Program-made: the position numbers and the translations under genes | Source: Argentina anserina | Lineage: Eukaryota > Streptophyta > Magnoliopsida > Rosales > Rosaceae | Direction of reading: 5' to 3' | Assembly: GCF_933775445.1 (NCBI RefSeq) | Contig: NC_065877.1 | Span: 17,732,001-17,796,000 of the forward strand | Length of the DNA stretch: 64,000 nucleotides | Part shown: piece after piece, positions 48,537 through 61,525 of the stretch | How the letters are laid out: each line of letters opens with the position of its first letter | Position numbering within the stretch: position 1 is the stretch's first letter | The notes under the pieces: generated by a model | The model's database searches: none | Told to the model about the DNA's origin: nothing | What the model saw: only the letters and a program-made list of their open reading frames with translations

Positions 48537-50152
48537 GTATCTTTCTGTAAGGCTTTCTGATGCGAGTTTCTATTGAATTTGAGAGTTTTGCAAGTGTGGG
48601 AGTGTGTTTCTTTCAAACTGAGTATCTTTACATCGTTTGCGTATATTTACTATTCCAATTCTGTATCTTTACATCGTTTGCGTATCTTTACTATTCAAAT
48701 TGTGTATCTTTTCATTTCTCGTTTGAGTATCTTTCTGTAAGGCTTTCGGATGCGAGTTTCTATTGAATTTGAGAGTTTTGCAAGTGTGGGAGTGTGTTTC
48801 TTTTAAACTGAGTATCTTTACATCGTTTGCGTATCTTTACTATTCCAATTGTGTATCTTTTCATTTCTCGTTTGAGTATCTTTCTGTAAGGCTTTCTGAT
48901 GCGAGTTTCTATTGAATTTGAGAGTTTTGCAAGTGTGGGAGTGTCTTTCTTTCAAACTGAGTATCTTTACATCGTTTGCGTATCTTTACTATTCCAATTG
49001 TGTATCTTTTCATTTCTCGTTTGAGTATCTTTCTGTAAGGCTTTCTGATGCGAGTTTCTATTGAATTTGAGAGTTTTGCCAGTGTGGGAGTGTGTTTCTT
49101 TCAAACTTAGTATCTTTACATCGTTTGCGTATCTTTACTATTCCAATTCTGTATCTTTACATCGTTTGCGTATCTTTACTATTCAAATTGTGTATCTTTT
49201 CATTTCTCGTTTGAGTATCTTTCTGTAAGGCTTTCGGATGCGAGTTTCTATTGAATTTGAGAGTTTTGCAAGTGTGGGAGTGTGTTTCTTTTAAACTGAG
49301 TATCTTTACTATTCCAATTGTGTATCTTTTCATTTCTCGTTTGAGTATCTTTCTGTAAGGCTTTCTGATGCGAGTTTCTATTGAATTTGAGAGTTTTGCA
49401 AGTGTGGGAGTGTGTTTCTTTCAAACTGAGTATCTTTACATCGTTTGCGTATCTTTACTATTCCAATTCTGTATCTTTACATCGTTTGCGTATCTTTACT
49501 ATTCAAATTGTGTATCTTTTCATTTCTCGTTTGAGTATCTTTCTGTAAGGCTTTCGGATGCGAGTTTCTATTTAATTTGAGAGTTTTGCAAGTGTGGGAG
49601 TGTGTTTCTTTTAAACTGAGTATCTTTACATCGTTTGCGTATCTTTACTATTCCAATTCTGTATCTTTTCATTTCTCGTTTGAGTATCTTTCTGTAAGGC
49701 TTTCTGATGCGAGTTTCTATTGAATTTGAGAGTTTTGCAAGTGTGGGAGTGTCTTTCTTTCAAACTGAGTATCTTTACATCGTTTGCGTATCTTTACTAT
49801 TCCAATTGTGTATCTTTTCATTTCTCGTTTGAGTATCTTTCTGTAAGGCTTTCTGATGCGAGTTTCTATTGAATTTGAGAGTTTTGCCAGTGTGGGAGTG
49901 TGTTTCTTTCAAACTTAGTATCTTTACATCGTTTGCGTATCTTTACTATTCCAATTCTGTATCTTTACATCGTTTGCGTATCTTTACTATTCAAATTGTG
50001 TATCTTTTCATTTCTCGTTTGAGTATCTTTCTGTAAGGCTTTCGGATGCGAGTTTCTATTGAATTTGAGAGTTTTGCAAGTGTGGGAGTGTGTTTCTTTT
50101 AAACTGAGTATCTTTACTATTCCAATTGTGTATCTTTTCATTTCTCGTTTGA
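48537..50152 (+). repeat. Two 808-bp higher-order repeats
   Basis: The order 190, 149, 149, 190, 130 occurs at 48537-49344 and 49345-50152, with GTGTCTTTC, GCCAGTG and CAAACTTAG shared. A third partial copy starts at 50153. TATTTAATTTG marks the units at 49535 and 50343. The same 808-bp order also begins the repeats at 38837 and 40792. Confidence 0.83.
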
Positions 50153-53100
50153 GTATCTTTCTGTAAGGCTTTCTGATGCGAGTTTCTATTGAATTTGAGA
50201 GTTTTGCAAGTGTGGGAGTGTGTTTCTTTCAAACTGAGTATCTTTACATCGTTTGCGTATCTTTACTATTCCAATTCTGTATCTTTACATCGTTTGCGTA
50301 TCTTTACTATTCAAATTGTGTATCTTTTCATTTCTCGTTTGAGTATCTTTCTGTAAGGCTTTCGGATGCGAGTTTCTATTTAATTTGAGAGTTTTGCAAG
50401 TGTGGGAGTGTGTTTCTTTTAAACTGAGTATCTTTACATCGTTTGCGTATCTTTACTATTCCAATTCTGTATCTTTACATCGTTTGCGTATCTTTACTAT
50501 TCAAATTGTGTATCTTTTCATTTCTCGTTTGAGTATGTTTCTGTAAGGCTTTCGGATGCGAGTTTCTATTGAATTTGAGAGTTTTGCAAGTGTGGGAGTG
50601 TGTTTCTTTTAAACTGAGTATCTTTACATCGTTTGCGTATCTTTACTATTCCAATTGTGTATCTTTTCATTTCTCGTTTGAGTATCTTTCTGTAAGGCTT
50701 TCTGATGCGAGTTTCTATTGAATTTGAGAGTTTTGCAAGTGTGGGAGTGTGTTTCTTTCAAACTGAGTATCTTTACATCGTTTGCGTATCTTTACTATTC
50801 CAATTCTGTATCTTTACATCGTTTGCGTATCTTTACTATTCAAATTGTGTATCTTTTCATTTCTCGTTTGAGTATCTTTCTGTAAGGCTTTCGGATGCGA
50901 GTTTCTATTGAATTTGAGAGTTTTGCAAGTGTGGGAGTGTGTTTCTTTTAAACTGAGTATCTTTACATCGTTTGCGTATCTTTACTATTCCAATTGTGTA
51001 TCTTTTCATTTCTCGTTTGAGTATCTTTCTGTAAGGTTTTCTGATGCGAGTTTCTATTGAATTTGAGAGTTTTGCAAGTGTGGGAGTGTGTTTCTTTTAA
51101 ACTGAGTATCTTTACATCGTTTGCGTATCTTTACTATTCCAATTGTGTATCTTTTCATTTCTCGTTTGAGTATCTTTCTGTAAGGCTTTCTGATGCGAGT
51201 TTCTATTGAATTTGAGAGTTTTGCAAGTGTGGGAGTGTGTTTCTTTTAAACTGAGTATCTTTACATCGTTTGCGTATCTTTACTATTCCAATTGTGTATC
51301 TTTTCATTTCTCGTTTGAGTATCTTTCTGTAAGGTTTTCTGATGCGAGTTTCTATTGAATTTGAGAGTTTTGCAAGTGTGGGAGTGTGTTTCTTTCAAAC
51401 GGAGTATCTTTACATCGTTTGCGTATCTTTACTATTCCAATTCTGTATCTTTACATCGTTTGCGTATCTTTACTATTCAAATTGTGTATCTTTTCATTTC
51501 TCGTTTGAGTATCTTTCTGTAAGGCTTTCGGATGCGAGTTTCTATTGAATTTGAGAGTTTTGCAAGTGTGGGAGTGTGTTTCTTTTAAACTGAGTATCTT
51601 TACATCGTTTGCGTATCTTTACTATTCCAATTGTGTATCTTTTCATTTCTCGTTTGAGTATCTTTCTGTAAGGTTTTCTGATGCGAGTTTCTATTGAATT
51701 TGAGAGTTTTGCAAGTGTGGGAGTGTGTTTCTTTCAAACTGAGTATCTTTACATCGTTTGCGTATCTTTACTATTCCAATTCTGTATCTTTACATCGTTT
51801 GCGTATCTTTACTATTCAAATTGTGTATCTTTTCATTTCTCGTTTGAGTATCTTTCTGTAAGGCTTTCGGATGCGAGTTTCTATTGAATTTGAGAGTTTT
51901 GCAAGTGTGGGAGTGTGTTTCTTTTAAACTGAGTATCTTTACATCGTTTGCGTATCTTTACTATTCCAATTGTGTATCTTTTCATTTCTCGTTTGAGTAT
52001 CTTTCTGTAAGGCTTTCGGATGCGAGTTTCTATTGAATTTGAGAGTTTTGCAAGTGTGGGAGTGTCTTTCTTTCAAACTGAGTATCTTTACATCGTTTGC
52101 GTATCTTTACTATTCCAATTGTGTATCTTTTCATTTCTCGTTTGAGTATCTTTCTGTAAGGCTTTCGGATGCGAGTTTCTATTGAATTTGAGAGTTTTGC
52201 AAGTGTGGGAGTGTGTTTCTTTTAAACTGAGTATCTTTACATCGTTTGCGTATCTTTACTATTCCAATTGTGTATCTTTTCATTTCTCGTTTGAGTATCT
52301 TTCTGTAAGGCTTTCTGATGCGAGTTTCTATTGAATTTGAGAGTTTTGCAAGTGTGGGAGTGTGTTTCTTTCAAACTGAGTATCTTTACATCGTTTGCGT
52401 ATCTTTACTATTCCAATTCTGTATCTTTACATCGTTTGCGTATCTTTACTATTCAAATTGTGTATCTTTTCATTTCTCGTTTGAGTATCTTTCTGTAAGG
52501 CTTTCGGATGCGAGTTTCTATTGAATTTGAGAGTTTTGCAAGTGTGGGAGTGTGTTTCTTTTAAACTGAGTATCTTTACATCGTTTGCGTATCTTTACTA
52601 TTCCAATTGTGTATCTTTTCATTTCTCGTTTGAGTATCTTTCTGTAAGGCTTTCTGATGCGAGTTTCTATTGAATTTGAGAGTTTTGCAAGTGTGGGAGT
52701 GTGTTTCTTTCAAACTGAGTATCTTTACATCGTTTGCGTATCTTTACTATTCCAATTCTGTATCTTTACATCGTTTGCGTATCTTTACTATTCAAATTGT
52801 GTATCTTTTCATTTCTCGTTTGAGTATCTTTCTGTAAGGCTTTCGGATGCGAGTTTCTATTGAATTTGAGAGTTTTGCAAGTGTGGGAGTGTGTTTCTTT
52901 TAAACTGAGTATCTTTACATCGTTTGCGTATCTTTACTATTCCAATTGTGTATCTTTTCATTTCTCGTTTGAGTATCTTTCTGTAAGGTTTTCTGATGCG
53001 AGTTTCTATTGAATTTGAGAGTTTTGCAAGTGTGGGAGTGTGTTTCTTTCAAACTGAGTATCTTTACATCGTTTGCGTATCTTTACTATTCCAATTCTGT

Positions 53101-53460
53101 ATCTTTACATCGTTTGCGTATCTTTACTATTCAAATTGTGTATCTTTTCATTTCTCGTTTGAGTATCTTTCTGTAAGGCTTTCGGATGCGAGTTTCTATT
53201 GAATTTGAGAGTTTTGCAAGTGTGGGAGTGTGTTTCTTTTAAACTGAGTATCTTTACATCGTTTGCGTATCTTTACTATTCCAATTGTGTATCTTTTCAT
53301 TTCTCGTTTGAGTATCTTTCTGTAAGGCTTTCTGATGCGAGTTTCTATTGAATTTGAGAGTTTTGCAAGTGTGGGAGTGTGTTTCTTTCAAACTGAGTAT
53401 CTTTACATCGTTTGCGTATCTTTACTATTCCAATTGTGTATCTTTTCATTTCTCGTTTGA
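50153..53460 (+). repeat. Satellite block where AAGGTTTTCTGATG units appear
   Basis: It has 20 monomers of 149 and 190 bp. The C-to-T variant AAGGTTTTC marks the units at 51021, 51319, 51658 and 52973 and continues to 59127. Dimers of 190+149 (339 bp) are common here, in contrast to the 488-bp trimers of 17.6-21.5 kb. Confidence 0.82.
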
Positions 53461-56400
53461 GTATCTTTCTGTAAGGTTTTCTGATGCGAGTTTCTATTGA
53501 ATTTGAGAGTTTTGCAAGTGTGGGAGTGTGTTTCTTTCAAACTGAGTATCTTTACATCGTTTGCGTATCTTTACTATTCCAATTCTGTATCTTTACATCG
53601 TTTGCGTATCTTTACTATTCAAATTGTGTATCTTTTCATTTCTCGTTTGAGTATCTTTCTGTAAGGCTTTCGGATGCGAGTTTCTATTGAATTTGAGAGT
53701 TTTGCAAGTGTGGGAGTGTGTTTCTTTTAAACTGAGTATCTTTACATCGTTTGCGTATCTTTACTATTCCAATTGTGTATCTTTTCATTTCTCGTTTGAG
53801 TATCTTTCTGTAAGGTTTTCTGATGCGAGTTTCTATTGAATTTGAGAGTTTTGCAAGTGTGGGAGTGTGTTTCTTTCAAACTGAGTATCTTTACATCGTT
53901 TGCGTATCTTTACTATTCCAATTCTGTATCTTTACATCGTTTGCGTATCTTTACTATTCAAATTGTGTATCTTTTCATTTCTCGTTTGAGTATCTTTCTG
54001 TAAGGCTTTCGGATGCGAGTTTCTATTGAATTTGAGAGTTTTGCAAGTGTGGGAGTGTGTTTCTTTTAAACTGAGTATCTTTACATCGTTTGCGTATCTT
54101 TACTATTCAAATTGTGTATCTTTTCATTTCTCGTTTGAGTATCTTTCTGTAAGGCTTTCGGATGCGCGTTTCTATTGAATTTGAGAGTTTTGCAAGTGTG
54201 GGAGTGTGTTTCTTTTAAACTGAGTATCTTTACATCGTTTGCGTATCTTTACTATTCAAATTGTGTATCTTTTCATTTCTCGTTTGAGTATCTTTCTGTA
54301 AGGCTTTCGGATGCGAGTTTCTATTGAATTTGAGAGTTTTGCAAGTGTGGGAGTGTGTTTCTTTTAAACTGAGTATCTTTACATCGTTTGCGTATCTTTA
54401 CTATTCAAATTGTGTATCTTTTCATTTCTCGTTTGAGTATCTTTCTGTAAGGCTTTCGGATGCGCGTTTCTATTGAATTTGAGAGTTTTGCAAGTGTGGG
54501 AGTGTGTTTCTTTTGAACTGAGTATCTTTACATCGTTTGCGTATCTTTACTATTCCAATTGTGTATCTTTTCATTTCTCGTTTGAGTATCTTTCTGTAAG
54601 GCTTTCTGATGCGAGTTTCTATTGAATTTGAGAGTTTTGCAAGTGTGGGAGTGTGTTTCTTTCAAACTGAGTATCTTTACATCGTTTGCGTATCTTTACT
54701 ATTCCAATTCTGTATCTTTACATCGTTTGCGTATCTTTACTATTCAAATTGTGTATCTTTTCATTTCTCGTTTGAGTATCTTTCTGTAAGGCTTTCGGAT
54801 GCGAGTTTCTATTGAATTTGAGAGTTTTGCAAGTGTGGGAGTGTGTTTCTTTTAAACTGAGTATCTTTACATCGTTTGCGTATCTTTACTATTCCAATTG
54901 TGTATCTTTTCATTTCTCGTTTGAGTATCTTTCTGTAAGGCTTTCGGATGCGAGTTTCTATTGAATTTGAGAGTTTTGCAAGTGTGGGAGTGTGTTTCTT
55001 TTAAACTGAGTATCTTTACATCGTTTGCGTATCTTTACTATTCCAATTGTGTATCTTTTCATTTCTCGTTTGAGTATCTTTCTGTAAGGCTTTCTGATGC
55101 GAGTTTCTATTGAATTTGAGAGTTTTGCAAGTGTGGGAGTGTGTTTCTTTCAAACTGAGTATCTTTACATCGTTTGCGTATCTTTACTATTCCAATTCTG
55201 TATCTTTACATCCTTTGCGTATCTTTACTATTCAAATTGTGTATCTTTTCATTTCTCGTTTGAGTATCTTTCTGTAAGGCTTTCGGATGCGAGTTTCTAT
55301 TGAATTTGAGAGTTTTGCAAGTGTGGGAGTGTGTTTCTTTTAAACTGAGTATCTTTACATCGTTTGCGTATCTTTACTATTCCAATTGTGTATCTTTTCA
55401 TTTCTCGTTTGAGTATCTTTCTGTAAGGTTTTCTGATGCGAGTTTCTATTGAATTTGAGAGTTTTGCAAGTGTGGGAGTGTGTTTCTTTCAAACTGAGTA
55501 TCTTTACATCGTTTGCGTATCTTTACTATTCCAATTCTGTATCTTTACATCGTTTGCGTATCTTTACTATTCAAATTGTGTATCTTTTCATTTCTCGTTT
55601 GAGTATCTTTCTGTAAGGCTTTCGGATGCGAGTTTCTATTGAATTTGAGAGTTTTGCAAGTGTGGGAGTGTGTTTCTTTTAAACTGAGTATCTTTACATC
55701 GTTTGCGTATCTTTACTATTCCAATTGTGTATCTTTTCATTTCTCGTTTGAGTATCTTTCTGTAAGGCTTTCTGATGCGAGTTTCTATTGAATTTGAGAG
55801 TTTTGCAAGTGTGGGAGTGTCTTTCTTTCAAACTGAGTATCTTTACATCGTTTGCGTATCTTTACTATTCCAATTGTGTATCTTTTCATTTCTCGTTTGA
55901 GTATCTTTCTGTAAGGCTTTCGGATGCGAGTTTCTATTGAATTTGAGAGTTTTGCAAGTGTGGGAGTGTGTTTCTTTTAAACTGAGTATCTTTACATCGT
56001 TTGCGTATCTTTACTATTCCAATTGTGTATCTTTTCATTTCTCGTTTGAGTATCTTTCTGTAAGGCTTTCTGATTCGAGTTTCTATTGAATTTGAGAGTT
56101 TTGCAAGTGTGGGAGTGTGTTTCTTTCAAACTGAGTATCTTTACATCGTTTGCGTATCTTTACTATTCCAATTCTGTATCTTTACATCGTTTGCGTATCT
56201 TTACTATTCAAATTGTGTATCTTTTCATTTCTCGTTTGAGTATCTTTCTGTAAGGCTTTCGGATGCGAGTTTCTATTGAATTTGAGAGTTTTGCAAGTGT
56301 GGGAGTGTGTTTCTTTTAAACTGAGTATCTTTACATCGTTTGCGTATCTTTACTATTCCAATTGTGTATCTTTTCATTTCTCGTTTGAGTATCTTTCTGT

Positions 56401-59400
56401 AAGGCTTTCTGATGCGAGTTTCTATTGAATTTGAGAGTTTTGCAAGTGTGGGAGTGTCTTTCTTTCAAACTGAGTATCTTTACATCGTTTGCGTATCTTT
56501 ACTATTCCAATTGTGTATCTTTTCATTTCTCGTTTGAGTATCTTTCTGTAAGGCTTTCGGATGCGAGTTTCTATTGAATTTGAGAGTTTTGCAAGTGTGG
56601 GAGTGTGTTTCTTTTAAACTGAGTATCTTTACATCGTTTGCGTATCTTTACTATTCCAATTGTGTATCTTTTCATTTCTCGTTTGAGTATCTTTCTGTAA
56701 GGCTTTCTGATGCGAGTTTCTATTGAATTTGAGAGTTTTGCAAGTGTGGGAGTGTGTTTCTTTCAAACTGAGTATCTTTACATCGTTTGCGTATCTTTAC
56801 TATTCCAATTCTGTATCTTTACATCGTTTGCGTATCTTTACTATTCAAATTGTGTATCTTTTCATTTCTCGTTTGAGTATCTTTCTGTAAGGCTTTCGGA
56901 TGCGAGTTTCTATTGAATTTCAGAGTTTTGCAAGTGTGGGAGTGTGTTTCTTTTAAACTGAGTATCTTTACATCGTTTGCGTATCTTTACTATTCCAATT
57001 GTGTATCTTTTCATTTCTCGTTTGAGTATCTTTCTGTAAGGTTTTCTGATGCGAGTTTCTATTGAATTTGAGAGTTTTGCAAGTGTGGGAGTGTGTTTCT
57101 TTCAAACTGAGTATCTTTACATCGTTTGCGTATCTTTACTATTCCAATTCTGTATCTTTACATCGTTTGCGTATCTTTACTATTCAAATTGTGTATCTTT
57201 TCATTTCTCGTTTGAGTATCTTTCTGTAAGGCTTTCGGATGCGAGTTTCTATTGAATTTGAGAGTTTTGCAAGTGTGGGAGTGTGTTTCTTTTAAACTGA
57301 GTATCTTTACATCGTTTGCGTATCTTTACTATTCCAATTGTGTATCTTTTCATTTCTCGTTTGAGTATCTTTCTGTAAGGTTTTCTGATGCGAGTTTCTA
57401 TTGAATTTGAGAGTTTTGCAAGTGTGGGACTGTGTTTCTTTCAAACTGAGTATCTTTACATCGTTTGCGTATCTTTACTATTCCAATTCTGTATCTTTAC
57501 ATCGTTTGCGTATCTTTACTATTCAAATTGTGTATCTTTTCATTTCTCGTTTGAGTATCTTTCTGTAAGGCTTTCGGATGCGAGTTTCTATTGAATTTGA
57601 GAGTTTTGCAAGTGTGGGAGTGTGTTTCTTTTAAACTGAGTATCTTTACATCGTTTGCGTATCTTTACTATTCAAATTGTGTATCTTTTCATTTCTCGTT
57701 TGAGTATCTTTCTGTAAGGCTTTCGGATGCGCGTTTCTATTGAATTTGAGAGTTTTGCAAGTGTGGGAGTGTGTTTCTTTTAAACTGAGTATCTTTACAT
57801 CGTTTGCGTATCTTTACTATTCAAATTGTGTATCTTTTCATTTCTCGTTTGAGTATCTTTCTGTAAGGCTTTCGGATGCGAGTTTCTATTGAATTTGAGA
57901 GTTTTGCAAGTGTGGGAGTGTGTTTCTTTTAAACTGAGTATCTTTACATCGTTTGCGTATCTTTACTATTCAAATTGTGTATCTTTTCATTTCTCGTTTG
58001 AGTATCTTTCTGTAAGGCTTTCGGATGCGCGTTTCTATTGAATTTGAGAGTTTTGCAAGTGTGGGAGTGTGTTTCTTTTGAACTGAGTATCTTTACATCG
58101 TTTGCGTATCTTTACTATTCCAATTGTGTATCTTTTCATTTCTCGTTTGAGTATCTTTCTGTAAGGCTTTCTGATGCGAGTTTCTATTGAATTTGAGAGT
58201 TTTGCAAGTGTGGGAGTGTGTTTCTTTCAAACTGAGTATCTTTACATCGTTTGCGTATCTTTACTATTCCAATTCTGTATCTTTACATCGTTTGCGTATC
58301 TTTACTATTCAAATTGTGTATCTTTTCATTTCTCGTTTGAGTATCTTTCTGTAAGGCTTTCGGATGCGAGTTTCTATTGAATTTGAGAGTTTTGCAAGTG
58401 TGGGAGTGTGTTTCTTTTAAACTGAGTATCTTTACATCGTTTGCGTATCTTTACTATTCAAATTGTGTATCTTTTCATTTCTCGTTTGAGTATCTTTCTG
58501 TAAGGCTTTCGGATGCGAGTTTCTATTGAATTTGAGAGTTTTGCAAGTGTGGGAGTGTGTTTCTTTTAAACTGAGTATCTTTACATCGTTTGCGTATCTT
58601 TACTATTCCAATTGTGTATCTTTTCATTTCTCGTTTGAGTATCTTTCTGTAAGGCTTTCTGATGCGAGTTTCTATTGAATTTGAGAGTTTTGCAAGTGTG
58701 GGAGTGTGTTTCTTTCAAACTGAGTATCTTTACATCGTTTGCGTATCTTTACTATTCCAATTGTGTATCTTTTCATTTCTCGTTTGAGTATCTTTCTGTA
58801 AGGTTTTCTGATGCGAGTTTCTATTGAATTTGAGAGTTTTGCAAGTGTGGGAGTGTGTTTCTTTCAAACTGAGTATCTTTACATCGTTTGCGTATCTTTA
58901 CTATTCCAATTCTGTATCTTTACATCGTTTGCGTATCTTTACTATTCAAATTGTGTATCTTTTCATTTCTCGTTTGAGTATCTTTCTGTAAGGCTTTCGG
59001 ATGCGAGTTTCTATTGAATTTGAGAGTTTTGCAAGTGTGGGAGTGTGTTTCTTTTAAACTGAGTATCTTTACATCGTTTGCGTATCTTTACTATTCCAAT
59101 TGTGTATCTTTTCATTTCTCGTTTGAGTATCTTTCTGTAAGGTTTTCTGATGCGAGTTTCTATTGAATTTGAGAGTTTTGCAAGTGTGGGAGTGTGTTTC
59201 TTTCAAACTGAGTATCTTTACATCGTTTGCGTATCTTTACTATTCCAATTCTGTATCTTTACATCGTTTGCGTATCTTTACTATTCAAATTGTGTATCTT
59301 TTCATTTCTCGTTTGAGTATCTTTCTGTAAGGCTTTCGGATGCGAGTTTCTATTGAATTTGAGAGTTTTGCAAGTGTGGGAGTGTGTTTCTTTTAAACTG

Positions 59401-61525
59401 AGTATCTTTACATCGTTTGCGTATCTTTACTATTCAAATTGTGTATCTTTTCATTTCTCGTTTGAGTATCTTTCTGTAAGGCTTTCGGATGCGCGTTTCT
59501 ATTGAATTTGAGAGTTTTGCAAGTGTGGGAGTGTGTTTCTTTTAAACTGAGTATCTTTACATCGTTTGCGTATCTTTACTATTCAAATTGTGTATCTTTT
59601 CATTTCTCGTTTGAGTATCTTTCTGTAAGGCTTTCGGATGCGAGTTTCTATTGAATTTGAGAGTTTTGCAAGTGTGGGAGTGTGTTTCTTTTAAACTGAG
59701 TATCTTTACATCGTTTGCGTATCTTTACTATTCAAATTGTGTGTCTTTTCATTTCTCGTTTGAGTATCTTTCTGTAAGGCTTTCGGATGCGCGTTTCTAT
59801 TGAATTTGAGAGTTTTGCAAGTGTGGGAGTGTGTTTCTTTTGAACTGAGTATCTTTACATCGTTTGCGTATCTTTACTATTCCAATTGTGTATCTTTTCA
59901 TTTCTCGTTTGAGTATCTTTCTGTAAGGCTTTCTGATGCGAGTTTCTATTGAATTTGAGAGTTTTGCAAGTGTGGGAGTGTGTTTCTTTCAAACTGAGTA
60001 TCTTTACATCGTTTGCGTATCTTTACTATTCCAATTCTGTATCTTTACATCGTTTGCGTATCTTTACTATTCAAATTGTGTATCTTTTCATTTCTCGTTT
60101 GAGTATCTTTCTGTAAGGCTTTCGGATGCGAGTTTCTATTGAATTTGAGAGTTTTGCAAGTGTGGGAGTGTGTTTCTTTTAAACTGAGTATCTTTACATC
60201 GTTTGCGTATCTTTACTATTCAAATTGTGTATCTTTTCATTTCTCGTTTGAGTATCTTTCTGTAAGGCTTTCGGATGCGAGTTTCTATTGAATTTGAGAG
60301 TTTTGCAAGTGTGGGAGTGTGTTTCTTTTAAACTGAGTATCTTTACATCGTTTGCGTATCTTTACTATTCCAATTGTGTATCTTTTCATTTCTCGTTTGA
60401 GTATCTTTCTGTAAGGCTTTCTGATGCGAGTTTCTATTGAATTTGAGAGTTTTGCAAGTGTGGGAGTGTGTTTCTTTCAAACTGAGTATCTTTACATCGT
60501 TTGCGTATCTTTACTATTCCAATTATGTATCTTTACATCGTTTGCGTATCTTTACTATTCAAATTGTGTATCTTTTCATTTCTCGTTTGAGTATCTTTCT
60601 GTAAGGCTTTCGGATGCGAGTTTCTATTGAATTTGAGAGTTTTGCAAGTGTGGGAGTGTGTTTCTTTTAAACTGAGTATCTTTACATCGTTTGCGTATCT
60701 GTACTATTCCAATTGTGTATCTTTTCATTTCTCGTTTGAGTATCTTTCTGTAAGGCTTTCTGATGCGAGTTTCTATTGAATTTGAGAGTTTTGCAAGTGT
60801 GGGAGTGTGTTTCTTTCAAACTGAGTATCTTTACATCGTTTGCGTATCTTTACTATTCCAATTGTGTATCTTTTCATTTCTCGTTTGAGTATCTTTCTGT
60901 AAGGCTTTCGGATGCGAGTTTCTATTGAATTTGAGAGTTTTGCAAGTGTGGGAGTGTGTTTCTTTTAAACTGAGTATCTTTACATCGTTTGCGTATCTTT
61001 ACTATTCAAATTGTGTATCTTTTCATTTCTCGTTTGAGTATCTTTCTGTAAGGCTTTCTGATGCGAGTTTCTATTGAATTTGAGAGTTTTGCAAGTGTGG
61101 GAGTGTGTTTCTTTCAAACTGAGTATCTTTACATCGTTTGCGTATCTTTACTATTCCAATTGTGTATCTTTTCATTTCTCGTTTGAGTATCTTTCTGTAA
61201 GGCTTTCTGATGCGAGTTTCTATTGAATTTGAGAGTTTTGCAAGTGTGGGAGTGTGTTTCTTTCAAACTGAGTATCTTTACATCGTTTGCGTATCTTTAC
61301 TATTCCAATTCTGTATCTTTACATCGTTTGCGTATCTTTACTATTCAAATTGTGTATCTTTTCATTTCTCGTTTGAGTATCTTTCTGTAAGGCTTTCGGA
61401 TGCGAGTTTCTATTGAATTTGAGAGTTTTGCAAGTGTGGGAGTGTGTTTCTTTTAAACTGAGTATCTTTACATCGTTTGCGTATCTTTACTATTCCAATT
61501 GTGTATCTTTTCATTTCTCGTTTGA
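53461..61525 (+). repeat. Satellite block with three copies of a 1125-bp seven-monomer repeat
   Basis: The order 190, 149, 190, 149, 149, 149, 149 occurs at 53461-54585, 57026-58150 and 58788-59912. Both 190-bp units have AAGGTTTTC, and two of the 149-bp units have GATGCGCG. The rest is regular 149/190-bp monomers. Rare private changes include GATTCGAG at 56073, CATCCTTTGCG near 55210 and GTGTGTCTTTTC near 59740. Confidence 0.83.
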
